A DNA stretch of 14,361 nucleotides, from assembly GCA_001438335.1 (NCBI GenBank), contig LIBV01000016.1, forward strand, positions 1 to 14,361. The letters run 5' to 3'. Origin of the DNA: Pelagibacteraceae bacterium BACL5 MAG-120820-bin39. GTDB lineage: Bacteria; Pseudomonadota; Alphaproteobacteria; Pelagibacterales; Pelagibacteraceae. Positions 7,366 through 14,361 of the stretch are shown piece by piece. The notes under the pieces are model-generated. The model did no database searches. It was not told the origin of the DNA and was given only the letters and a program-made list of their open reading frames with translations. The first letter of the stretch is position 1. Every line of letters starts with the position of its first letter. The position numbers were made by a program, and so were the translations under genes.

Positions 7366-8040
7366 ATGGAAGCAGATATAACGACTCAAGCAGTAGGCTT
7401 AGCAACAAGTGCAGATTTTTCTTTAATAAATCTTTTTATCAGAGCAGATATAATTGTTAAATCTGTGATTATTATATTAATTGTATGCTCAGTATATTCA
7501 TGGGCAATAATAATAGAAAAATATCGATTATTTAAAAAAATAAATCTTTCTTCAGAAGACTTTGAAGAAAAATTCTGGAGATCTAAGTCCGCTGAAACAT
7601 TTTACAATACTTTGCCAGCTAATTCAGATGATCCAATGACAGAATTATTTAAAGACTCAATGGAAGGTTTATTAAAATCTAAATCAAAAACAAATTTAAT
7701 TGAAAAAATGGGTGGTATGCTTGAAGTTGGAATTGAAAAGCAGATTTCAAAAATTGATAAAGGCTTTACTTTTTTAGCCACAGTTGGATCAACAGCGCCA
7801 TTCATAGGATTGTTTGGAACAGTTTGGGGTATAATGAATTCATTTCAATCAATTGCAATATCAAGAAACACTAGTCTTGCGATTGTAGCACCAGGGATTG
7901 CTGAAGCATTATTTGCAACTGCACTTGGATTGTTAGCGGCAATACCAGCTGTTGTAGCATACAATAGATTTAATAGTGAAGCGAGAAAGTACTCCCAGAA
8001 ACTTGAAAATTTTTCAAAAAGATTTTTGTCAATAATTTAA
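7366..8040 (+). CDS. tolQ: Tol-Pal system proton channel subunit TolQ
   Basis: TolQ is the MotA/ExbB-family inner-membrane subunit that, with TolR, converts proton motive force into movement of TolA, driving outer-membrane constriction during division. At 224 residues it has the standard length. Three membrane segments are visible: about 29-50, 134-157 and 171-198, with the long cytoplasmic loop between the first two. The family signature GSTAPFIGLFGTVWGIMNSF (141-160) and PGIAEALFATALGLLAAIPA (176-195) are intact. The start is ATG 7366, with only a weak ribosome site. One base separates it from tolR. ybgC, which normally precedes tolQ in this cluster, is absent here; the preceding gene is ruvC. 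Confidence 0.96.
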   Translation: MEADITTQAVGLATSADFSLINLFIRADIIVKSVIIILIVCSVYSWAIIIEKYRLFKKINLSSEDFEEKFWRSKSAETFYNTLPANSDDPMTELFKDSMEGLLKSKSKTNLIEKMGGMLEVGIEKQISKIDKGFTFLATVGSTAPFIGLFGTVWGIMNSFQSIAISRNTSLAIVAPGIAEALFATALGLLAAIPAVVAYNRFNSEARKYSQKLENFSKRFLSII

Positions 8041-8041
8041 A

Positions 8042-8458
8042 ATGGCTTTTAAATTAAATCGTTCATCAAAAGAACCCATAAGTGAGATTAATGTAACACC
8101 TTTTGTGGACGTTATGCTGGTTCTTTTGATAATTTTTATGGTAACAGCGCCACTATTAACTGTGGGTGTACAAGTAGATTTGCCTGAAAGTTCCGCAGAC
8201 TCATTGCCAGAAGAATTAGAGCCATTGACATTATCAATAAATTCTAAAGGAGAAATTTTTATTCAAGAGTCCAAAGTAGAGTTTGATAAAATAATTGCTA
8301 AGGTTTTAGCTGTTTCAAAAAATAGAACTGATACTAGAATTTATGTTAGAGGTGATAAAACTATTAATTATGGAAGAGTGTTAGAAATAATGGGGCTTCT
8401 TTCTGGTTCAGGATTTACAAAGGTAGCATTAATTTCAGAGCCATATAAAGAGAGGTAG
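8042..8458 (+). CDS. tolR: Tol-Pal system protein TolR
   Basis: TolR is the ExbD-family partner of TolQ: a short cytoplasmic N-terminus, one membrane helix and a periplasmic domain that can bind peptidoglycan. The 138-residue length is normal. The signature ISEINVTPFVDVMLVLLIIFMV (13-34) contains the proton-accepting aspartate D23 in the membrane helix (about 21-41). The periplasmic part has the expected LPES motif, a central LTLSINSKGEIFI strand, and VYVRGDKTINYG-like sequence (IYVRGDKTINYGRVLEIM). It lies 1 base after tolQ and 5 bases before tolA, so the three are almost certainly co-transcribed and made in stoichiometric relation. Confidence 0.96.
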   Translation: MAFKLNRSSKEPISEINVTPFVDVMLVLLIIFMVTAPLLTVGVQVDLPESSADSLPEELEPLTLSINSKGEIFIQESKVEFDKIIAKVLAVSKNRTDTRIYVRGDKTINYGRVLEIMGLLSGSGFTKVALISEPYKER

Positions 8459-8463
8459 AAATT

Positions 8464-9327
8464 TTGAATAGAAGTTTAATTATCTCTTCAGGTCTTCATG
8501 TTGCTTTAATAATTCTAACAGCACTTAGCTTACCTTTTTTAGCAAAAAAACCAATTGATCTTCCACCAATAATTTCTGTAGAATTAATTCAGATAACTGA
8601 AAAAACTAATATTCCATTTGCTCCTAAAGCAAAAAAAATAATAGAAAAAGTTAAAGAAAAAGAAAAACAGTTAGTTTCTGAACAGGCTCCACCCAAAAAA
8701 ATTGAAAAAACTAAAACAAAAACAGTTGTATCTATAGATCAAAACAATGAAACAATTGATAACCAGACACCAGAAGCAGTACCTTTGCCTGAAAAAACAG
8801 TAAAACAAATTAAAACTAAAGAGGAAAAAAAACAAAATCCAGAAAAAGTTGATGAGGAAGTAAAACAAGTTTCTGAATTTGAAAAAAAAGAATTATTTGA
8901 TCCGAATAGTATTGCTGCATTAATTGATAAATCTAAACAAGACACTGCTGAGATAAAGACACAAAAAAACCTGGTTTCTCAGGATCAAGAAAAAAATATA
9001 GAAAATTCTAGTTTGTCATTAAGCGAGGAAGACGCTTTAAAAGCACAAATATTTGGTTGTTGGAGTATTCCACTTGGACTTCCATATGATGAAAATTTAT
9101 TAGTAAGAATTAAATTAAAATTAAAGCCTGATGGTTCAGTTTTAGACTCTGAAATATTAGACCATGCGAGAATGAATAAACCTGGCCAAGGTTTTTATAA
9201 AGTTCTTGCTGAAAGTGCCTTAAGAGCAATAAAACTTTGTCAGCCTCTTAGAGTACCTAGTACTGGTTATGAAAGATGGAAAGATTTACAATTAAATTTT
9301 GATGCAAGAGAGATGTTAGAAGGTTAA
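8464..9327 (+). CDS. tolA: TolA, periplasm-spanning Tol-Pal energy transducer
   Basis: TolA is anchored in the inner membrane by one N-terminal helix and reaches across the periplasm to TolB/Pal. Here residues 4-26 form the membrane helix (LIISSGLHVALIILTALSLPF), including the conserved Ser/His motif. Residues 50-185 form a Lys/Glu/Gln/Pro-rich low-complexity spacer. Residues 190-287 form the C-terminal domain with GCWSIPLGLPYDENLLVRI and KLKPDGSV; C199 and C259 probably make a disulfide. The total of 287 residues is much shorter than E. coli TolA (421) but ordinary for alphaproteobacteria. The start is a TTG at 8464, chosen because AGAGG (8451-8455) sits 8 bases upstream and no ATG is available before the membrane helix. 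Fourth positions and spacing place it firmly in the tol operon. Confidence 0.92.
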   Translation: MNRSLIISSGLHVALIILTALSLPFLAKKPIDLPPIISVELIQITEKTNIPFAPKAKKIIEKVKEKEKQLVSEQAPPKKIEKTKTKTVVSIDQNNETIDNQTPEAVPLPEKTVKQIKTKEEKKQNPEKVDEEVKQVSEFEKKELFDPNSIAALIDKSKQDTAEIKTQKNLVSQDQEKNIENSSLSLSEEDALKAQIFGCWSIPLGLPYDENLLVRIKLKLKPDGSVLDSEILDHARMNKPGQGFYKVLAESALRAIKLCQPLRVPSTGYERWKDLQLNFDAREMLEG

Positions 9328-9336
9328 ACTAAACTT

Positions 9337-10677
9337 ATGAAAAAATTATTTATTTTATTAATTTTATTAATTCTTCCAATTAATTCTTATGCTTTAATTG
9401 AAGTGGATATAACTCGTGGAAATCTTGATCCATTGCCAGTTGCAGTTTCTCCTTTATCTATTGATGAAAATTCAAAAAAACAATTTAAGGATATATTAGA
9501 TAAAGAAGATGTAGGTGCAGAGATTTCAAATGTAGTTGAAAATAATCTAAGAACATCAGGTTTATTCAACCCATTAAATAAAGATGCATTTTTACAAGCC
9601 CCAGATATTGCTAATCTTAAACCTAGATTTGAAGATTGGAACCTAATTAAAGCTCAGGCTTTAATAACTGGAAAAGTAAATTTTGAAGATGGTAAATTAA
9701 GAGTAGAATTTAGATTGTGGGATGTTTTAGCTGCTAAAGAGATGATGGCATTAGCATTTACAACTGTTCCAACAAATTGGAGAAGAGTTGGCCATATAAT
9801 ATCAGACAAAGTTTATGAAAGACTTACTGGTGAAAAAGGGTATTTCGATACAAGAATAATTTATGTAGCTGAAGAGGGACCAAAAGTTAAAAGAATAAAA
9901 AAATTAGCTATAATGGATCAAGATGGCGAGAACAATAAATTTTTGACACTTGGAAATGAATTAGTTTTAACTCCTAGATTTAATCCAACAAGTCAAATGG
10001 TTACTTATCTTTCATATTTTAAAAATTTACCTAGAGTTTATTTGCTTGATATAGAAACTGGCACACAAGAAGTTGTGGGTGATTTTCCTGGTATGACTTT
10101 TGCTCCAAGATTTTCACCTGATGGAAAAAAAATAATAATGAGTTTTGCAAAAGATGGTAAATCAGATATTTACACAATGGATTTAGAGAATAGAATTGTA
10201 GAAAAAATAACCAATCACCCATCAATTGATACATCGCCGTCTTACTCTCCAGATGGTAAATACATAGCATTTAATTCTGATCGAAGTGGATACCAACAAA
10301 TTTATGTTATGGAAAGTGATGGATCAAATGTGAAAAGAATTTCATTTGGTAATGGTTTGTATGGAACTCCAGTATGGTCTCCTAGGGGGGATTTAATTGC
10401 TTTCACAAAATTACACCAAGGCCAATTCTATATTGGGGTGATGCGTACAGATGGAAGTGGTGAAAGACTGTTAACAGAAAATTATTATCAAGAGGCACCT
10501 TCATGGTCCCCAAATGGAAGAGTTTTAATATTTTATAGAGAGACGAAATCTGATGATGATGGAGAGGGTTTTTCTGCTAAACTGTGGTCTATTGATTTAA
10601 CAGGGTATAATGAAAGACAGGTTAAAACACCAACAGATGCCTCAGACCCATCTTGGTCATCTTTATTAAGTAATTAA
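9337..10677 (+). CDS. tolB: Periplasmic Tol-Pal protein TolB
   Basis: TolB is a soluble periplasmic protein that binds Pal and is pulled off by TolA to mobilise Pal during constriction. The 446-residue precursor has a clear Sec signal peptide, MKK then a Leu/Ile core, ending SYA, with cleavage predicted after A19. Residues 20-165 are the N-terminal domain; from about 170 to the end is a six-bladed propeller built of PD40-type repeats. Examples are FSPDGKKIIMSF (259-270), YSPDGKYIAFNSDRSG (303-318), WSPRGDLIAF (347-356) and WSPNGRVLIFYRE (390-402). It follows tolA by 9 bases. An 83-base spacer separates it from pal, unlike the tight spacing earlier in the operon. Confidence 0.97.
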   Translation: MKKLFILLILLILPINSYALIEVDITRGNLDPLPVAVSPLSIDENSKKQFKDILDKEDVGAEISNVVENNLRTSGLFNPLNKDAFLQAPDIANLKPRFEDWNLIKAQALITGKVNFEDGKLRVEFRLWDVLAAKEMMALAFTTVPTNWRRVGHIISDKVYERLTGEKGYFDTRIIYVAEEGPKVKRIKKLAIMDQDGENNKFLTLGNELVLTPRFNPTSQMVTYLSYFKNLPRVYLLDIETGTQEVVGDFPGMTFAPRFSPDGKKIIMSFAKDGKSDIYTMDLENRIVEKITNHPSIDTSPSYSPDGKYIAFNSDRSGYQQIYVMESDGSNVKRISFGNGLYGTPVWSPRGDLIAFTKLHQGQFYIGVMRTDGSGERLLTENYYQEAPSWSPNGRVLIFYRETKSDDDGEGFSAKLWSIDLTGYNERQVKTPTDASDPSWSSLLSN

Positions 10678-10695
10678 TCAATTTAACTTGATTTT

Positions 10696-10701
10696 TATAC
10701 T
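10696..10701 (+). promoter_or_regulatory. Candidate -10 box for a pal promoter (TATACT)
   Basis: The 83-base tolB-pal gap contains TATACT, one mismatch from TATAAT. The upstream -35 region (around 10673-10679, TTAATC) is weak. TTGATT (10688-10693) with TATTTA (10711-10716), 17 bases apart, is an alternative pair. The long spacer and the strong pal ribosome site make an internal promoter reasonable, but in sequence this A+T-rich such hexamers arise by chance. Confidence 0.28.
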
Positions 10702-10750
10702 TGAAACATCTATTTAGTTGTGAAAAAGTATGAATTACAAAAAAGGGATC

Positions 10751-10756
10751 AAGGAG
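10751..10756 (+). promoter_or_regulatory. Strong Shine-Dalgarno of pal (AAGGAG)
   Basis: AAGGAG precedes the pal ATG by 4 bases and is the best ribosome binding site in the window. It fits an abundant lipoprotein made in excess over its Tol partners. Confidence 0.7.
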
Positions 10757-10760
10757 CAAA

Positions 10761-11249
10761 ATGAAATTAAGCAAAATTTTTAAAAATACTATTTTAGTTC
10801 TAATCGCATGCTTAGCATTAACTGCGTGTGCTACAAAAAAAACAACTACTAGTTTAGGTGGGCAAATCCAAGGTGACGTTTATACAGGAACAGATTCTGT
10901 TGAGTACTTAGCGGACGGTGTGCCAGATAGAGTTTTCTTTGCAACAAATGAATCAATTTTAACTACAGCGTCTAGAGAAACTTTAAGAAAACAAGCTGCC
11001 TGGTTAAGAAAAAACTCAGATGTTAATGTTGTGTTAGAAGGTCATGCGGATGAAAGAGGCACAAGAGAATATAACTTAGCACTAGGTGAAAGAAGAGCTA
11101 ACGCTGCTAAGGACTATTTAATGACTTATGGTATTTCATCAGATAGAATTTCAGTTTTAAGTTATGGTAAAGAAAGACCAGTAGATTCTGGATCTAATCC
11201 TTTAGCATGGTCTAAAAATAGAAGATCAGTTACTGTAAAAGCTAACTAA
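10761..11249 (+). CDS. pal: Peptidoglycan-associated lipoprotein Pal
   Basis: Pal is an outer-membrane lipoprotein that holds the outer membrane to peptidoglycan and is moved to the division site by Tol. The 162-residue precursor has a lipoprotein signal with lipobox LTAC; the lipidated cysteine is C23. After a Thr/Gly linker comes the OmpA-type domain (about 55-162) with RVFFATNES, the peptidoglycan (diaminopimelate) binding segment EGHADERGTREYNLALGERRA including D97 and R112, and the closing WSKNRRSVTV. The residue after C23 is A24, not the Asp retention signal, so outer-membrane sorting is expected. It has its own strong ribosome site and is followed by a terminator, so it can end the tol transcript or be expressed alone. 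Confidence 0.97.
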   Translation: MKLSKIFKNTILVLIACLALTACATKKTTTSLGGQIQGDVYTGTDSVEYLADGVPDRVFFATNESILTTASRETLRKQAAWLRKNSDVNVVLEGHADERGTREYNLALGERRANAAKDYLMTYGISSDRISVLSYGKERPVDSGSNPLAWSKNRRSVTVKAN

Positions 11250-11264
11250 TTATTTCAAAAATTC

Positions 11265-11302
11265 AAAGACCCTTTAGCAACTTGCTTGAGGGTCTTTTTT
11301 TT
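11265..11302 (+). terminator. Rho-independent terminator after pal
   Basis: A perfect 9-base-pair stem, AAAGACCCT (11265-11273) with AGGGTCTTT (11289-11297), encloses a 15-base loop that can pair further inside (AGC with GCT). It runs straight into eight T residues (11295-11302). This is the clearest terminator in the window, and it sits at the end of the tolQRAB-pal unit. Confidence 0.9.
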
Positions 11303-11316
11303 GCCATCATTATAAT
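11286..11316 (+). promoter_or_regulatory. Candidate cpoB-tilS promoter overlapping the pal terminator
   Basis: A perfect TATAAT lies at 11311-11316, with TTGAGG (11286-11291) 19 bases upstream as a -35. The -35 lies in the 3' arm of the terminator stem. Transcription would begin near 11322, leaving a leader of about 11 bases that still includes a TAGGA ribosome site before the cpoB ATG. The spacer is slightly long; the exact -10 right after a terminator is the main support. Confidence 0.5.
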
Positions 11317-11333
11317 CATAACCTAATAGGAAT

Positions 11334-12326
11334 ATGAATATTCTAATTAAATTTTTAAAATTAAAATTAGTTTTATTTTTTACTTTGTTTTTGAATTTAA
11401 CTTCTTATGCTGACAATCATAATATTTACGAAACATTAGAGATAATTCAGAAAGATCTTAAGACTTTAGAAAGAGCAATTTATTCAGGATCAATTGAAGT
11501 TAGTACATCTGGTACATCTTCAAGTATAGGCTTAGATGCAAATTCAGAAGATGTTTTAACTCGACATTTGTTAAAGTTATCGGAAATTGAAAGTCAATTT
11601 AGAGAACTTACAAATAGATTTGAAGAAATAAATTTTAAATTAGATAAACTTTCAAATCGACTATCAAAAGTTCAAGCAGATAATCAAATAAGATTTCAAG
11701 ATATTGAAACCGCTATTATATCAGACGATGGTTCTAAAAAAATTACTCTTCAACCTAAAAATACTGAAGAACAAATTTTACCAGGTAGTTCTCAACCCCA
11801 AGATTTAGGAACAATTTCTTATAAAGATACTGCAACCCAAGAAACCTCTCAACAAATTCAATCTGTTGAAACTACAGCTTCAATAGTCACGGAAGTATTT
11901 CAGGCTGAAGAAAAAATTCTTCCAAATGATACTCCAGAAAAACAATATGAATTTGCCACAAGTTTTTTAAAGGTCGGAGATTATCCTACTGCTGAAAGAG
12001 CATTTAGAGAATTTGTTTTATCAAACCCAGAGAATGAATTAGCTGGAAATGCACAATACTGGTATGCAGAAACATTTAGAATTAGGCAGCTATACACTGA
12101 TGCTGCCTCAGCTTATTTAGAAGGTTATCAAAAATATCCTAAAGGAGAAAAAGCTCCAATTAATTTATTAAAACTTGGAGTATCAATGGTTCAAATAGGA
12201 GAAAAAGACCAAGGTTGTAAAATGATTAATGGTGTAGAAAAACAGTATCCTCAAGCCAATCAGTCTGTTATCCAAAAAGCTAAATATGAATCAAAAAAAT
12301 TTGAATGCGTTAAACAAGATTCATAA
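11334..12326 (+). CDS. cpoB: CpoB/YbgF, Tol-Pal coordinator of division and peptidoglycan synthesis
   Basis: CpoB is a periplasmic protein that links Tol function to septal peptidoglycan synthesis by PBP1B in E. coli. The 330-residue precursor has a Sec signal peptide ending SYA, with cleavage after A26. Residues about 72-127 form a coiled coil (LLKLSEIESQFRELTNRFEE and following), the trimerisation part in known CpoB. A Ser/Thr/Gln-rich linker (130-198) leads to a C-terminal TPR-like domain (200-325), with KQYEFATSFLKVGDYPTAER and NAQYWYAETFRIRQLYTDA. Position after pal is standard for the tol cluster. TAGGA four bases before the ATG supports the start. The 3' end overlaps tilS by 41 bases in another frame. 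Confidence 0.93.
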   Translation: MNILIKFLKLKLVLFFTLFLNLTSYADNHNIYETLEIIQKDLKTLERAIYSGSIEVSTSGTSSSIGLDANSEDVLTRHLLKLSEIESQFRELTNRFEEINFKLDKLSNRLSKVQADNQIRFQDIETAIISDDGSKKITLQPKNTEEQILPGSSQPQDLGTISYKDTATQETSQQIQSVETTASIVTEVFQAEEKILPNDTPEKQYEFATSFLKVGDYPTAERAFREFVLSNPENELAGNAQYWYAETFRIRQLYTDAASAYLEGYQKYPKGEKAPINLLKLGVSMVQIGEKDQGCKMINGVEKQYPQANQSVIQKAKYESKKFECVKQDS

Positions 12327-13311
12327 AAATTTACTTAATTATTTAAAAGATCAAAAAATTAATCAAATTTATAAAAAATTTGAACTATCTCTAGCTAAGG
12401 GTAAAAATTTCATTGTCGCAGTTTCAGGTGGCCCTGATAGTTTAGCATTAGCTTTTTTTGCCAAAATATATTCAATTAAACATAAAACTGATTGTAAATT
12501 TTTTGTTATTGATCATAGATTAAGAAAAGAGTCTCAAGAAGAAGCTAAGATTGTTAAAAAAAAATTAAATGAAAACTTAATTAATCTTCAGGTTTTAAGA
12601 TGGAATGGAAAAAAACCCAAAAAAAATATTCAGTCAATTGCTAGAAAAAAAAGATATGCTTTATTGTTAGAGCAGTGCAGTAAATATAAGATAAATAATA
12701 TTCTTTTAGGACACCATTACGATGATTTGATTGAAAATTTTTTAATAAGATTAACCAGAGGAAGTGGATTGAATGGCCTGGTATCATTTAGTAAAAAAAC
12801 AACACTAAATGATGTAAATTTATTAAGACCATTAATTAATATTTCAAAAAAGGATCTTATATATACTTCAAAAAAAGTGTTTAACTTTTATGTGATTGAT
12901 CCTTCAAATCAAAATGAAAAATTTAAGAGAGTAAGGATAAGAAACTTAATTGAAAATTTTGAAAAAGAAGGTCTAGATAAAGATAAGTTTTTATTAACTG
13001 TAAAAAATTTACAAGAGTCGAATTCAAGTATTAAGTTTTATGTAGAAAAAAATTTAAATCAGAATACTTTCTTTTCAAAAAAAAATAAGCATGTAATTTT
13101 AAATGGTAACTTTTTTAAACAATCTGATGAAGTAATGTTTAGATCTTTTTCAATAGTCTTAAATTTAGTAAATAAAAAATATTATCCTTCTAGAGGAAAA
13201 AAATTAAAATATGTTATTGATAAATTATTAGAAAATGATGATGTAAAAATAACTCTTGGAGGATGTGTTATACAAAAAATTAATCAAACAGTATTTCTAA
13301 CAAAAGAGTAG
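12286..13311 (+). CDS. tilS: tRNA(Ile)-lysidine synthetase TilS
   Basis: TilS attaches lysine to C34 of the CAU-anticodon isoleucine tRNA, switching it from reading AUG to AUA; in a genome this rich in A+T, ATA codons are frequent (many are visible here), so the enzyme is essential. The PP-loop ATP motif SGGPDS is at 47-52. LGHHYDDLIENFLIRLTRGSG (141-161) matches the family motif, and DPSNQNEKFKRVRIRN (205-220) is the conserved tRNA-side segment. The 341-residue length is a shorter form than E. coli TilS (432). The start is uncertain: ATG 12286 overlaps cpoB by 41 bases, TTG 12301 is an alternative, and neither has a clear ribosome site. Confidence 0.93.
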   Translation: MNQKNLNALNKIHKNLLNYLKDQKINQIYKKFELSLAKGKNFIVAVSGGPDSLALAFFAKIYSIKHKTDCKFFVIDHRLRKESQEEAKIVKKKLNENLINLQVLRWNGKKPKKNIQSIARKKRYALLLEQCSKYKINNILLGHHYDDLIENFLIRLTRGSGLNGLVSFSKKTTLNDVNLLRPLINISKKDLIYTSKKVFNFYVIDPSNQNEKFKRVRIRNLIENFEKEGLDKDKFLLTVKNLQESNSSIKFYVEKNLNQNTFFSKKNKHVILNGNFFKQSDEVMFRSFSIVLNLVNKKYYPSRGKKLKYVIDKLLENDDVKITLGGCVIQKINQTVFLTKE

Positions 13312-13329
13312 ATATTCCGTTAGTTTTAA

Positions 13330-13341
13330 GACAAATTTGTC
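13330..13341. promoter_or_regulatory. Perfect 12-base palindrome GACAAATTTGTC before ftsH
   Basis: The 68-base tilS-ftsH spacer contains GACAAATTTGTC, identical on both strands. It overlaps a TTGTCA hexamer (13337-13342) that could serve as a -35 element. The form suits a dimeric regulator's operator. It is too short and too loopless to be a good terminator hairpin. Confidence 0.35.
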
Positions 13342-13343
13342 AC

Positions 13344-13371
13344 TTGTTTAATTAGTAATAATTCTTATCTT
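13344..13371 (+). promoter_or_regulatory. Weak candidate ftsH promoter
   Basis: TTGTTT (13344-13349) and TATCTT (13366-13371) are 16 bases apart and each matches the sigma-70 consensus only partly. Transcription would start a few bases before the ftsH ATG (13380), giving a nearly leaderless message; consistent with that, no Shine-Dalgarno is seen. No convincing heat-shock promoter pattern was found. Confidence 0.22.
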
Positions 13372-13379
13372 ATACACAT

Positions 13380-14361
13380 ATGAATTTAAAAAACTTAGCA
13401 ATGTGGGGAATAATTGTTTTCTTAACAATTGGGCTTTATAATATGTTTAAGAACCCACAGTCTAGTGTGAGGGGTGGAAATCAAATCATTTTTTCAGATT
13501 TTTTAACTTCAGTTGAAAAAGGAGAAGTGCTTAAAGTAGATATACAGGGAAATAATATTAAAGGTGTTTATTCTAATGGGAATTTATTTTCAACATACTC
13601 ACCTAATGATCCCAATTTAATTGAAAAGCTTTCTGATAAAGGTGTCAGTATTTCAGCTGCTCCATTAGAGGAGAAAATGCCATCATTATTTGGAATACTT
13701 CTTTCTTGGTTCCCAATGTTATTATTGATTGCAGTTTGGATTTTTTTCATGAGACAAATGCAAGGTGGCAAAGGTGGTGCCATGGGTTTTGGTAAATCAA
13801 AAGCTAAGATGATGAATGAGTTAAAGGGCAAAGTAACCTTTAATGATGTCGCGGGAGTAGAAGAGGCAAAAGAAGAAGTTGAAGAAATTGTAGAATTCTT
13901 AAAAGATCCAAAAAAATTCAGCAGACTTGGTGGTAAGATCCCAAGAGGCGCATTATTAGTTGGTCCTCCAGGTACAGGTAAAACTTTATTAGCAAGAGCT
14001 ATAGCAGGTGAGGCTGGAGTTCCATTTTTTACAATTTCAGGATCAGACTTTGTGGAAATGTTTGTTGGAGTTGGAGCTTCAAGAGTAAGAGACATGTTTG
14101 AACAAGGTAAAAAGAATTCTCCATGTATAATTTTTATTGATGAGATCGATGCCGTTGGAAGAAGTAGAGGCGCTGGTTTAGGTGGAGGAAATGATGAAAG
14201 AGAACAAACTTTAAACCAATTGTTGGTAGAGATGGATGGTTTTGAAACCAATGAAGGAGTAATTATAATTGCTGCTACTAACAGGCCTGATGTTTTAGAT
14301 CCTGCTTTATTAAGACCAGGTAGATTTGATAGACAGGTTGTAGTTTCTAACCCAGATATCA
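13380..14361 (+). CDS. ftsH: ATP-dependent zinc metalloprotease FtsH, N-terminal part (truncated by window edge)
   Basis: FtsH is a membrane-anchored AAA+ protease that degrades misfolded membrane proteins and short-lived regulators. I translated it from ATG 13380. It has a first membrane helix (about 5-23, MWGIIVFLTIGLYNMF), a periplasmic domain (25-103), a second membrane helix (104-124) and the AAA module. Visible are Walker A GPPGTGKT (195-202), the pore loop MFVG (227-230), Walker B IFIDE (251-255), and the second region of homology TNRPDVLDPALLRPGRFDR (300-318) with arginine fingers R313 and R316. The frame stays open to the edge, so about 327 codons are seen and the zinc protease domain (HEXXH) lies beyond. 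tilS followed by ftsH is ancestral in proteobacteria. Confidence 0.97.
   Translation, partial: MNLKNLAMWGIIVFLTIGLYNMFKNPQSSVRGGNQIIFSDFLTSVEKGEVLKVDIQGNNIKGVYSNGNLFSTYSPNDPNLIEKLSDKGVSISAAPLEEKMPSLFGILLSWFPMLLLIAVWIFFMRQMQGGKGGAMGFGKSKAKMMNELKGKVTFNDVAGVEEAKEEVEEIVEFLKDPKKFSRLGGKIPRGALLVGPPGTGKTLLARAIAGEAGVPFFTISGSDFVEMFVGVGASRVRDMFEQGKKNSPCIIFIDEIDAVGRSRGAGLGGGNDEREQTLNQLLVEMDGFETNEGVIIIAATNRPDVLDPALLRPGRFDRQVVVSNPDI

Noticed and set aside
8630..8860. A-rich repeats in tolA as a possible tandem repeat
   Set aside because: The repeated AAAA and GAAAAA runs follow from Lys/Glu codons in an A+T-rich genome. There is no fixed period or repeat unit.
8671..8945. Two overlapping minus-strand frames opposite tolA
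   Set aside because: Phe/Cys/Ser-rich translations arise from the complement of the Lys/Glu-rich TolA spacer. They look hydrophobic but are not credible membrane proteins.
10031..10270. Minus-strand frame opposite tolB
   Set aside because: It is antisense to the TolB propeller repeats and has no motif or start signal.
13568..14251. Minus-strand open frame of 227 codons
   Set aside because: It lies entirely opposite ftsH, whose plus-strand frame carries all AAA+ motifs. The minus translation is Ser/Pro/Thr-rich without any family motif, as expected for an antisense shadow.
1..14361. Mobile elements, CRISPR arrays, toxin-antitoxin or defence genes, tRNAs
   Set aside because: Every stretch over 100 bases is assigned to a conserved core gene. 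I saw no inverted-repeat-bounded insertion, direct-repeat array, integrase or transposase motif, or cloverleaf.

Overview
The window is a very A+T-rich, densely packed stretch of bacterial core genome. Spacers are mostly under 10 bases or genes overlap, and poly-A/T-rich codons dominate every gene evenly. The gene order (gap/pgk/tkt diverging from a small coiled-coil gene, zapA, 5-FCL and a YmdB-type phosphoesterase, then yebC, ruvC, tolQRAB, pal, cpoB, tilS, ftsH) is the classic alphaproteobacterial arrangement. Together with the A+T bias and the compression it points to a streamlined marine alphaproteobacterium of the SAR11/Pelagibacterales type. That assignment is an inference from gene order and composition, not from a database match.

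Region 1 (1-3927, minus strand) is a carbon-metabolism operon transcribed tkt, then gap, then pgk. The genes overlap by 4 bases (tkt/gap) and 1 base (gap/pgk), and pgk runs off the left edge. The GAPDH carries coenzyme-pocket residues of the NADP-preferring type, which suggests a gluconeogenic or amphibolic role.

Region 2 (3928-7316, plus strand) starts from a 55-base divergent intergenic region. It holds a small coiled-coil gene (DUF4164-like), a long ZapA overlapping it, 5-formyltetrahydrofolate cyclo-ligase, a YmdB/TIGR00282-type metallophosphoesterase, YebC and a RuvC-type resolvase. The resolvase is of the phage/MOC1-like subtype, and ruvA and ruvB do not follow it.

Region 3 (7317-13311) is the Tol-Pal envelope machinery: TolQ, TolR and TolA in the inner membrane, TolB in the periplasm, the Pal lipoprotein at the outer membrane, and CpoB. 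tilS overlaps the end of cpoB. A clear rho-independent terminator follows pal, and a perfect TATAAT box just after it probably starts a new cpoB-tilS transcript. ybgC, the usual first gene of the cluster, is absent.

Region 4 (13312-14361) has a 68-base spacer with a perfect 12-base palindrome, then the first 327 codons of ftsH, cut by the window edge.

I see no mobile element, CRISPR array, tRNA, rRNA, prophage or evident novel multi-gene system. The points worth a second look are local: the GAPDH coenzyme pocket, the atypical RuvC without RuvAB, the promoter overlapping the pal terminator, the palindrome before ftsH, the mini-ORF before tolQ, and the missing 6S RNA slot after zapA.
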